This document shows positions 7,874-12,646 of a stretch of 12,646 bases of DNA, piece by piece. Under the pieces are notes generated by a model. The model made no database searches. It was not told where the DNA came from and was given only the letters and a program-made list of their open reading frames with translations. How positions within the stretch are numbered: the first letter of the stretch is position 1; the number at the start of each line of letters is the position of its first letter. The stretch comes from an uncultured Nocardiopsis sp. (GTDB lineage Bacteria; Actinomycetota; Actinomycetes; Streptosporangiales; Streptosporangiaceae). The stretch is taken from NCBI GenBank assembly GCA_937957845.1, contig CALGOD010000343.1:1-12646 (forward strand). Reading direction: 5' to 3'. A program made the translations under genes and the position numbers.

Positions 7874-8821
7874 TCAGCCCGCGGTCTTCAGGAGCGGCGC
7901 GTCCTGCGTGAACTTCCGGAAACCGACGCCGTAGTACAGACCGCGCGCCTCGGGATGTCCCGGTGCGCCCAAGGAGGCGACCGTCATGTGGGTGGCCCCG
8001 GCCGCCCGCGCCAGACGCATCCCGTGCAGGAGCAACGCCCTCGCCAATCCCCGGCGCCGGTGGTCCGGGTGCGTGCCGACCGGTTCGAACTCGGCGGTCC
8101 TGTTGACCTCGTCGAGCCACATGATCGCCGAGGACGCCATCGTTCCGTCCGGCGCCTCCACCAGGACGTGCAGGTCGCCGCGGTACCCCGGCGCCCGTCG
8201 GACGCCCTGGTAGCCCTCGACCGTGTACGACGAAGGGGACCAGGCGTCCAGGTGGGCCTGGACCACGGCCTCCGGTTCGACCTCGTCGGCGTCGCGGAAC
8301 CGGAACCCGTCGGGGAGCGACGGCCGTTCCACGTCGATGAGGTCGCGCTCGTTGAGCTGGGTCCAGGACCCGGTGTCGCCGAGCGCGGCCGGGTCGGTCC
8401 CGTAGCCGTGCGCCGCCCAGCGCTCCAGGGCGAACTCGTCGGAGGCGCTGGGCCGCACCGTACGGTCGGCGTCCGCCGCCGTGGCGTCGTACCAGTCGAT
8501 CACCTCGTCGACCAGCTCGGCGTGGTCGGGATGGACCTGATAGGCCAGGTAGGCACGGGTGACGTCCCTCACCGACCCGTCGTTCATCCTCACCCGCCGT
8601 GGAAGCTGCGCCCAACCCCACGCCACCAGGTCCCCGCCGGAGAACCACAGCCGGCATGGCCAGGTCGCGTGGTCGGTGGCGTGTCCCCTGCCCCAGTTCC
8701 AGGCCAGCTCGCCGAACGAGGAGTCGCTGTTGATCAGGTCCGGTCGGACGGCGGTGACACGCTGTGCCAGGCCCTGCATGAGTCGTAGATCCGCGGCGTT
8801 CACATATCGGGGGGTCGTCAT
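7874..8821 (-). CDS. GNAT-family N-acetyltransferase, probably two tandem GNAT domains
   Basis: Predicted cytoplasmic acetyl-CoA-dependent acetyltransferase of 315 residues, about twice a single GNAT domain. The C-terminal half (about 172-309) is a recognisable GNAT domain: strand EFEPVGTHP, then the acetyl-CoA pyrophosphate loop HPDHRRRGLARALL (251-264), and GLYYGVGFRKF (294-304), the usual final strand with Tyr in the general-acid region. The N-terminal half (1-165) has a similar strand/helix pattern but no Q/R-x-x-G-x-G/A motif, so it is probably a degenerate GNAT half, as in MshD-like and other actinobacterial proteins. The substrate is unknown. The ATG at 8821 has no clear Shine-Dalgarno. 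The gene is downstream of the cutinase on the same strand but separated by two strong hairpins, so it probably has its own promoter, and it converges with the importer operon. Confidence 0.88.
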   Translation of the reverse strand: MTTPRYVNAADLRLMQGLAQRVTAVRPDLINSDSSFGELAWNWGRGHATDHATWPCRLWFSGGDLVAWGWAQLPRRVRMNDGSVRDVTRAYLAYQVHPDHAELVDEVIDWYDATAADADRTVRPSASDEFALERWAAHGYGTDPAALGDTGSWTQLNERDLIDVERPSLPDGFRFRDADEVEPEAVVQAHLDAWSPSSYTVEGYQGVRRAPGYRGDLHVLVEAPDGTMASSAIMWLDEVNRTAEFEPVGTHPDHRRRGLARALLLHGMRLARAAGATHMTVASLGAPGHPEARGLYYGVGFRKFTQDAPLLKTAG

Positions 8822-8898
8822 GGTGCACCACTGTGACAGGGCGCCGGGAAGCCGTCGAGTCGTTTTCGGGGCGCGGGTCACGGTGGAAGGCACGAAGG

Positions 8899-8933
8899 GC
8901 GGCGGCCCGGAGGGAGATCCTCCGGGCCGCCGC
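8899..8933 (-). terminator. Strong hairpin 2 between the cutinase and acetyltransferase genes
   Basis: Perfect 15-bp arms: GCGGCGGCCCGGAGG (8899-8913) and CCTCCGGGCCGCCGC (8919-8933), with a 5-base loop. It is about 70 bases beyond the cutinase stop in the direction of transcription. No U-tract is evident. Probably a second, back-up terminator for the cutinase transcript. Confidence 0.75.
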
Positions 8934-8945
8934 TGGGGGGAATCG

Positions 8946-8979
8946 CCCCGGTCGCACGGAATACTCCGTGCGACCGGGG
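8946..8979 (-). terminator. Strong hairpin 1 just after the cutinase gene
   Basis: Perfect 15-bp arms: CCCCGGTCGCACGGA (8946-8960) and TCCGTGCGACCGGGG (8965-8979), loop ATAC. The stem can extend by 2 bp beyond a one-base bulge (G8945-C8981, C8944-G8982). It begins about 20 bases after the cutinase stop codon on the minus strand, the usual place for an intrinsic terminator, although no U-tract follows. Confidence 0.8.
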
Positions 8980-9000
8980 GCGGACACGGGCTCGGGCCCC

Positions 9001-9927
9001 CTAGTGCGGGCAAGAGTCCCGGTAGTCGGAGAAGTCCGTGCCGAAGCCGGTCCTGGGCGCCGGGCAGAGGAACTGCGTGTAACGCTCGTCCTCGTCCACG
9101 AAGCGCTTCAGCCAGGAGATGCTGTACTTGGCGATGGTCGAGTTGGAGACGTTGGGAGCGAAGTGGCTCGCGCCGCGCAGCTCCACGTAGGCGCGGTCCA
9201 GGTTGCGGTCCAGGCTCTCGTAGAACGGGATGGAGTGCAGACGCACGGAGGCGGTCACGTCGTTCTCGGCGCCGATGATCATGGTCGGCACCTGCACGTT
9301 CGACCAGCGCTTCTGGGTGTGCCAGGGCGTCAGCGGGATGGCGGCCTTCAGCTCGGGACGGCTGTTGGCCGCGGCGAGCGTTCCGCCGCCTCCCATCGAG
9401 TGACCCATCACGGCCATGCGGTCGCCGTCCACCCGGTCGGCGACACGGCTGTCGTTGGCCAGGTAGTCCAGGGCGGCCTCGATCTGGCGGCCCCGGCTGT
9501 TGGGCTGGTCCACACGGGTGATGGTGTCGATGGTGAAGACCACGAAGCCCTGCGAGGCGAAGCGGTGGCCCATCCACGACATCGAGGAGGAGCTGGCCGT
9601 GTAGCCCGGGGCGATGACCACGCCGCCGAACGTTCCTTGGCTCCTGTCGGTGGGGTAGTAGATGGTTCCGCCGCCGAAGCCGCGCACCAGCGACGACACG
9701 TTGACGCTGTCGGTGTCGAAGTGGCCGCGGGTGGCGGTGACGCTCCGCTCGGTCGGTGCCGGGCCGCGCTCATAGGGGTTGGAGGCGTGTGCGGGGGCGA
9801 CGACACCGCCGGTGACGCCCGCCACGAGCGCCAGGGTCATCGCCGCGCGGGAGGCGAAGCGTGTCACCCGTGCGCGCAGACTCGGGCGAGGGCTTTCGGT
9901 TTCGGGGGAAAGGGGGTATGTTCGCAC
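9001..9927 (-). CDS. Secreted cutinase / polyester (PET) hydrolase-like alpha/beta hydrolase
   Basis: Secreted serine esterase of 308 residues in the Thermobifida cutinase / LCC family, which hydrolyses cutin, triglycerides and aliphatic or aromatic polyesters. A Sec-type signal peptide ends near APAHA-S (after residue 48), leaving a mature enzyme of about 260 residues starting SNPYERGP, as in the Thermobifida enzymes. Catalytic triad: Ser177 in GHSMG, Asp223, His255. Oxyanion hole: Tyr109 in PGYT and Met178. The aromatic clamp Trp202 is in TPWH; Cys288 and Cys306 form the family's C-terminal disulfide. GHSMG and His-Phe (255-256), plus no extra cysteine pair, match type I PET hydrolases rather than the Ideonella enzyme. 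Unusually, the metal-site positions read Glu221/Arg251/Ser300. The start is GTG with AAGGA 7 bases upstream. Activity on polyesters is inferred from family. Confidence 0.95.
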   Translation of the reverse strand: MRTYPLSPETESPRPSLRARVTRFASRAAMTLALVAGVTGGVVAPAHASNPYERGPAPTERSVTATRGHFDTDSVNVSSLVRGFGGGTIYYPTDRSQGTFGGVVIAPGYTASSSSMSWMGHRFASQGFVVFTIDTITRVDQPNSRGRQIEAALDYLANDSRVADRVDGDRMAVMGHSMGGGGTLAAANSRPELKAAIPLTPWHTQKRWSNVQVPTMIIGAENDVTASVRLHSIPFYESLDRNLDRAYVELRGASHFAPNVSNSTIAKYSISWLKRFVDEDERYTQFLCPAPRTGFGTDFSDYRDSCPH

Positions 9928-9934
9928 GCCTTTT

Positions 9935-9941
9935 TCCTTTT
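9935..9941 (-). promoter_or_regulatory. Shine-Dalgarno of the cutinase gene
   Basis: AAAAGGA on the minus strand ends 7 bases before the GTG at 9927. It supports this GTG over the internal ATG at codon 30, which would cut off the charged N-region of the signal peptide. Confidence 0.65.
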
Positions 9942-10011
9942 CTCGTGCAGCGGGAATCCACGCGCCTTTCAGGCGGCGCGGACTGGGTTCTCCCCGGGGG
10001 GAAGCCGACCT

Positions 10012-10038
10012 TCCATACCTCAGGGGTCCAGGTATGGA
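10012..10038. repeat. Perfect 9-bp inverted repeat upstream of the cutinase gene, candidate operator
   Basis: TCCATACCT (10012-10020) and AGGTATGGA (10030-10038) are exact reverse complements separated by 9 bases. It lies 85 bases upstream of the cutinase GTG. The A/T-containing arms differ from the G/C-only hairpins used as terminators here, which favours a protein-binding site or leader element for the cutinase. No regulator is known for it. Confidence 0.6.
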
Positions 10039-10162
10039 GACCGACAGGAGGTCACCCGGGCTCTCGCGGACAGAGAGTGAAAAGGGGCCGGGTACCAGGA
10101 GTCATATTCCCTTCACTCGTGGGTTAACTATGGTGTCGCTTCGATGAATGTGCATCCGTTGA

Positions 10163-10177
10163 ACCACCAGTGGTGGT
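10163..10177. repeat. 15-bp palindrome upstream of the chaB-like gene, candidate operator
   Basis: ACCACCA and TGGTGGT are perfect 7-bp arms around a single central G. It lies 106 bases upstream of the ATG at 10284, in the more A/T-rich part of the divergent region. Compact symmetry with a one-base centre suits a dimeric repressor or activator and not an RNA hairpin, which would lack a loop. Confidence 0.5.
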
Positions 10178-10232
10178 GCGGCGAAGTACGTGCGGGTGTT
10201 ATAGGACAGGGCCACGCGGTGTTTTCGGTCTT

Positions 10233-10252
10233 GTCCGCTTGGGCAGGCGGAC
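10233..10252 (+). repeat. Small inverted repeat in the leader of the chaB-like gene
   Basis: GTCCGC (10233-10238) and GCGGAC (10247-10252) are perfect arms around an 8-base loop, 31 bases before the start codon. It may be a leader hairpin or an operator; six pairs alone is weak evidence. Confidence 0.35.
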
Positions 10253-10283
10253 CTTGTAGACACATGACGAGGGAGTGAGGACC

Positions 10284-10691
10284 ATGCCCGGTGCGGACGA
10301 ACTTCCGTCGACACTCCAGAGGTCTCCGAAAAAGGCCCAGCGCACCTGGATCAAGGCGCACGACTCGGCGGTGGAGCAGTACGGCGAGGGTGAACGCGCA
10401 CACCGCGTGGCGTTCGCCGCGCTCAAGCACGAGTTCGAGAAGAAGGGCGACCACTGGGTGCCCAAGCAGCGCTCGGGCCCCTCGGACGCGCAGGCGTCCA
10501 ACCCCCGGGCGGGCAGGGGCGAGGACAAGGACACCGCGGGCGGCGTGGACGCCAACGCCTCCAAGGAGCACCTCTACCAGAGGGCCCGAGAACTCGGCGT
10601 CCAGGGGCGCTCGTCCATGAACAAGGACGAACTCGTGGAGGCGCTGCGCAAGGAGAACGACCGGCGCACCGCCAGGGCCCGCTCGTCCTGA
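10284..10691 (+). CDS. ChaB family protein with C-terminal Rho-N-like domain
   Basis: Small basic protein of 135 residues. Residues 3-62 match the ChaB family: the ELPSTL start, then the conserved stretch AHRVAFAALKHEFEKKGDHW resembling TAHKVAWAAVKHEY of E. coli ChaB. A low-complexity hydrophilic linker (about 63-93) leads to a C-terminal Rho-N/SAP-like helical module, SKEHLYQRARELGVQGRSSMNKDELVEALRKEN (95-127), the type that binds nucleic acid. ChaB was named as a putative cation-transport regulator, but its function is poorly established. The added Rho-N module suggests nucleic-acid association (inference). The ATG at 10284 follows GGGAG at 8 bases; a GTG at 10275 in frame is a less likely start. 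Transcription ends in the shared hairpin at 10708. Confidence 0.88.
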   Translation: MPGADELPSTLQRSPKKAQRTWIKAHDSAVEQYGEGERAHRVAFAALKHEFEKKGDHWVPKQRSGPSDAQASNPRAGRGEDKDTAGGVDANASKEHLYQRARELGVQGRSSMNKDELVEALRKENDRRTARARSS

Positions 10692-10707
10692 CACACCCTG
10701 GCGAAGA

Positions 10708-10746
10708 AGGAGGGGCGGGACCGGTCCGACCGGTCCCGCCCCTCCT
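10708..10746. terminator. Bidirectional hairpin terminator between convergent genes
   Basis: Perfect 17-bp arms: AGGAGGGGCGGGACCGG (10708-10724) and CCGGTCCCGCCCCTCCT (10730-10746), loop TCCGA. It starts 17 bases after the chaB-like stop and ends 17 bases before the stop of the opposing dehydrogenase, so it can serve both strands. Confidence 0.88.
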
Positions 10747-10763
10747 ACGGTGTCCGACGAACC

Positions 10764-11618
10764 TCAGCTGGCCTGGATCTCCCCGCCGACCGGGGCCAGG
10801 GTCTCCCCGGTGTAGTACGAGGACAGGAGCCCGCTGGCGAAGAACACGTACGAGGGCGCGATCTCGTCCGGATCGGCCGCCCTGCCCATCGGCGCCTGCT
10901 GACCGAAACCCTCCGCGCCCTTCTCTCCCAAAGTGGAGGGGATGAGCGGTGTCCACACCGGCCCCGGCGCCACGCAGTTGACCCGGATGCCCCGATCCAT
11001 GAGCGTCTGGGCCAGAGAGTTCGACAGATTCATCACCGCCGCCTTGCTCGACGCGTAGTCGATCAGCGACTTGTTGCCACGCAGGCCGTTGACCGATCCC
11101 GTGATGATGATCGAACCCCCCTCGGGGATGTGCGGCAGTGCCTCGCGGACGCTCCAGAACACCCCCATCACGTTGACGTCGAACGTGCGGCGCAACTGCT
11201 CGGTGCTCAGCTCCGAGAAGTCGTCCACCGGCGCCTGGGTCGCGGCGTGTTCGACCAGGATGTCGATCCCACCCAGCTCGTCCACGGCACGCCGGACCAG
11301 CTCGGAACAGAACGACTCGTCGGCCAGGTCCCCGCGCACGCTCACGGCCTTGTGTCCCTGCTCCCGTACCAGGCCCACGGTGTGCCGGGCGTCGTCGTCC
11401 TCGCTGAGGTAGCCGAAGACCACGTCGGCCCCCTCCTTGGCGAAGGCCACCGCCACGGCGCGGCCGATCCCCGAGTCGCCTCCGGTGATCAGCGCCCGCT
11501 TCCCCTCCAACAGGCCACGGCCTTCGTAGTCGCGCATCTCGTCCCGGGGCCGCGGCTCCATGGGTTCGGTACGACCCGGGTGCGGCTGGCTCTGGGCCGG
11601 GGGCGGAGTCTCGGGCAT
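10764..11618 (-). CDS. Short-chain dehydrogenase/reductase, YghA-like (extended N-terminus)
   Basis: Predicted cytoplasmic NAD(P)-dependent oxidoreductase of 284 residues. A Pro-rich N-terminal tail (1-37) precedes the Rossmann fold, as in YghA / general-stress-type SDRs. Visible elements: cofactor glycine motif TGGDSGIG (45-52), Asp98 in GDLAD, Asn149 of the catalytic tetrad in DVNVMG, Ser175 in GSVNG, Tyr188 and Lys192 in YASSK, and PGPVWTP (218-224). The Asn-Asn-Ala-Ala motif expected after the fourth strand reads Glu-His-Ala-Ala (123-126), an unusual change confirmed on the nucleotide sequence. The ATG at 11618 has GAGGAG 5 bases upstream and is preferred over an in-frame start 13 codons earlier. 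It is divergent from the LLM oxidoreductase and convergent with the chaB-like gene. Substrate unknown. Confidence 0.92.
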   Translation of the reverse strand: MPETPPPAQSQPHPGRTEPMEPRPRDEMRDYEGRGLLEGKRALITGGDSGIGRAVAVAFAKEGADVVFGYLSEDDDARHTVGLVREQGHKAVSVRGDLADESFCSELVRRAVDELGGIDILVEHAATQAPVDDFSELSTEQLRRTFDVNVMGVFWSVREALPHIPEGGSIIITGSVNGLRGNKSLIDYASSKAAVMNLSNSLAQTLMDRGIRVNCVAPGPVWTPLIPSTLGEKGAEGFGQQAPMGRAADPDEIAPSYVFFASGLLSSYYTGETLAPVGGEIQAS

Positions 11619-11724
11619 GTCGTCTCCTCGCTCGTCGGTCTCCTGGCCTGCTCGCACCTACCCGCTTCGTCGTGTCCGACTCCCCTCGGTGTGCGCGGCG
11701 GATCTCCTTCGCACTGGCGCGGTG

Positions 11725-11755
11725 AACACCGACCCAAATGGGGGTCAACGGTGTT
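11725..11755. repeat. Inverted repeat in the divergent SDR/LLM promoter region
   Basis: AACACCG (11725-11731) and CGGTGTT (11749-11755) are perfect 7-bp arms. Inside them GACCC (11731-11735) and GGGTC (11742-11746) form a second, nested pair around AAATGG. It sits about midway in the 232-base gap between the two start codons. It could be an operator for one or both genes. Confidence 0.5.
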
Positions 11756-11812
11756 TGTCCGCGTTCCGCCTCGGTCAGTGGCACGGAAGGCAGGGGCACT
11801 CCGGCGCGGAGC

Positions 11813-11826
11813 CCGTCGACCGACGG
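11813..11826. repeat. 14-bp dyad just upstream of the LLM oxidoreductase gene
   Basis: CCGTCG and CGACGG are perfect 6-bp arms separated by AC. It ends 24 bases before the ATG at 11851 and just upstream of the ribosome site, where a repressor could block transcription or early elongation. GC-rich short dyads arise by chance, so support is modest. Confidence 0.35.
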
Positions 11827-11850
11827 AAGTGATGAGGGAGAGCGGACGTC

Positions 11851-12646
11851 ATGAAGGTCGGTTTCAAGCTGTTCGCCGAGGCCTTCGGGCCCAGAGAACT
11901 GGTGGACCAGGCCATCCGCGCCGAGCAGGCGGGGTTCGACTTCGTGGAGATCAGCGACCACTTCCATCCGTGGTTGTACAGCCACGGGCACTCCCCCTTC
12001 GTGTGGTCGGTCTTGGGCTCCATCGCCGAACGCACCGACCACATCGGGTTGATCACGGGCGTCACCTGTCCGACCATCCGCGTGCACCCGGCGATCGTCG
12101 CGCAGGCCGCGGCCACCACCGCCCTGCTGTCCGAGGGGAGGTTCACGCTGGGAGTGGGCTCGGGTGAACGTCTCAACGAACACGTGGTCGGCAAAGGATG
12201 GCCCAACGCGGCCAGACGCCACGAGATGCTGCGCGAGGCGATCCAGATCATCCGTCTTCTGTGGTCGGGCGGTTACCACTCCTACGACGGCAGGTACCTG
12301 ACCCTGGAGGACGCCCAGGTGTTCGACCTGCCGGAGGAGCCGCCGCGGATCATCGTGGCCGCGGGCGGCGAACAGGCCGCACTCCTCGCGGCGAAGGAGG
12401 GTGACGGTCTGTTCTGCACCGAGCCCAGCAAGGCGCTCACCCGGGTCTACCAGGACACCGGGGGCCATGGTCCGCGTTACGCGGAGGTGCCCCTGGCCTG
12501 GGCCACCAACGAGGGGGACGCCATGGACTCGGCGCGCGAGCTGTTCCGCTTCGCCCTGACCGGATGGAAGGTGCAGTCCGAGCTGCCCAACCCGATCAAC
12601 TTCGAGGCCGCCACCGCGCTGATCAGCAGAGACGCGATGCGCGACG
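11851..12646 (+). CDS. F420-dependent LLM-class oxidoreductase, FGD-like (partial, cut by window end)
   Basis: First 265 residues of a luciferase-like TIM-barrel oxidoreductase expected to use coenzyme F420; the 3' end is missing. It resembles F420-dependent glucose-6-phosphate dehydrogenase. Shared residues: Glu10 in the FAEAFGPREL start region, His37 and Trp41 in SDHFHPW (the FGD active-site His and Trp), GVGSGERLNEHVVG (101-114) with Glu106 at the FGD catalytic-glutamate position, IIVAAGGEQA (167-176) and FCTEPSK with Lys194. The glucose-6-phosphate ligands further on lie outside or near the cut end, so the true substrate is open; many actinomycetes carry FGD-like paralogues. The ATG at 11851 follows GAGGGAG at 10 bases; the ATG at 11832 is in another frame. 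It is divergent from the SDR. Confidence 0.9.
   Translation, partial: MKVGFKLFAEAFGPRELVDQAIRAEQAGFDFVEISDHFHPWLYSHGHSPFVWSVLGSIAERTDHIGLITGVTCPTIRVHPAIVAQAAATTALLSEGRFTLGVGSGERLNEHVVGKGWPNAARRHEMLREAIQIIRLLWSGGYHSYDGRYLTLEDAQVFDLPEEPPRIIVAAGGEQAALLAAKEGDGLFCTEPSKALTRVYQDTGGHGPRYAEVPLAWATNEGDAMDSARELFRFALTGWKVQSELPNPINFEAATALISRDAMRD

Larger units (their letters stand above)
9928..10283. other. Divergent intergenic region between the cutinase and chaB-like genes
   Basis: 356 bases without a convincing gene. Both neighbours are transcribed outward, so it must hold both promoters. It contains the three dyads listed separately. It also has a small hairpin in the cutinase leader, CGCGCC (9961-9966) with GGCGCG (9975-9980), which has an alternative CGCC/GGCG pairing. 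Base composition is more A/T-rich around 10100-10235 than in the flanking genes, as expected for promoters. I could not assign -10/-35 boxes with confidence. Short open frames crossing it lack ribosome sites and codon bias. Confidence 0.7.

Noticed and set aside
10191..10205. Stress-sigma-like -10 (GGGTGT / TATAGG) before the chaB-like gene
   Set aside because: No matching -35 element at a suitable distance, and the hexamers deviate from consensus. Not callable by eye.
10102..10314. Possible 70-residue minus-strand gene in the divergent region
   Set aside because: It would start inside the chaB-like gene with no ribosome site, and it covers the candidate operators. No motif is visible.
10423..12468. 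Long minus-strand open frame across the chaB-like, SDR and LLM genes
   Set aside because: It runs through three better-supported genes and the shared terminator. Its sequence is Gly/Arg/Pro-rich without domain evidence.
1..12646. A biosynthetic cluster, defence system, CRISPR array or mobile element
   Set aside because: No synthase, nuclease/methylase pair, repeat-spacer array, transposase or integrase is encoded, and the neighbours look like ordinary chromosomal genes.

Overview
The window looks like a chromosomal segment of a GC-rich actinomycete. The evidence is strong third-position G/C bias, GTG starts, a LAL-type LuxR regulator, an F420-type LLM oxidoreductase and a ChaB/Rho-N protein. 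The secreted polyester hydrolase closely resembles Thermobifida/Nocardiopsis-type cutinases, so the family Nocardiopsaceae is a reasonable guess, but it is an inference. I found no tRNA, rRNA, CRISPR array, insertion sequence, integrase or phage gene.

Positions 1-7775 hold a large LuxR-family ATPase regulator, followed on the same strand by a complete branched-chain-amino-acid-type (HAAT family) ABC importer. Its order is ATPase LivG, ATPase LivF, permease LivH, permease LivM and a lipoprotein solute-binding protein. The importer genes overlap or are tightly spaced, and a strong hairpin terminator closes the unit. The regulator lies 83 bases upstream of livG and probably controls the importer. 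The binding protein resembles the subgroup that often carries ligands other than Leu/Ile/Val, so the substrate is open.

Positions 7874-9927 (minus strand) hold a secreted cutinase/PET-hydrolase-like enzyme, two tandem strong hairpins after it, and then a GNAT-type acetyltransferase. The cutinase has all catalytic residues. At the three positions that form the divalent-metal site in its thermophilic relatives it has Glu/Arg/Ser.

Positions 9928-10283 are a 356-base divergent intergenic region with several perfect dyads, which are candidate operators. To the right is a small ChaB plus Rho-N-like protein (plus strand). It converges on a YghA-like short-chain dehydrogenase (minus strand) and shares with it a 17-bp-stem hairpin terminator. 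The dehydrogenase is divergent from an F420-dependent LLM oxidoreductase related to F420-dependent glucose-6-phosphate dehydrogenase, which runs off the right edge. ChaB-like proteins and YghA-like dehydrogenases are often stress-associated in other bacteria; any such role here is inferred.

Most of the content belongs to known families. I see no clearly new multi-gene system. The most interesting items are the altered metal site of the cutinase, the dyads upstream of it and of the chaB-like gene, and the Glu-His replacement in the Asn-Asn-Ala-(Ala/Gly) motif of the dehydrogenase.
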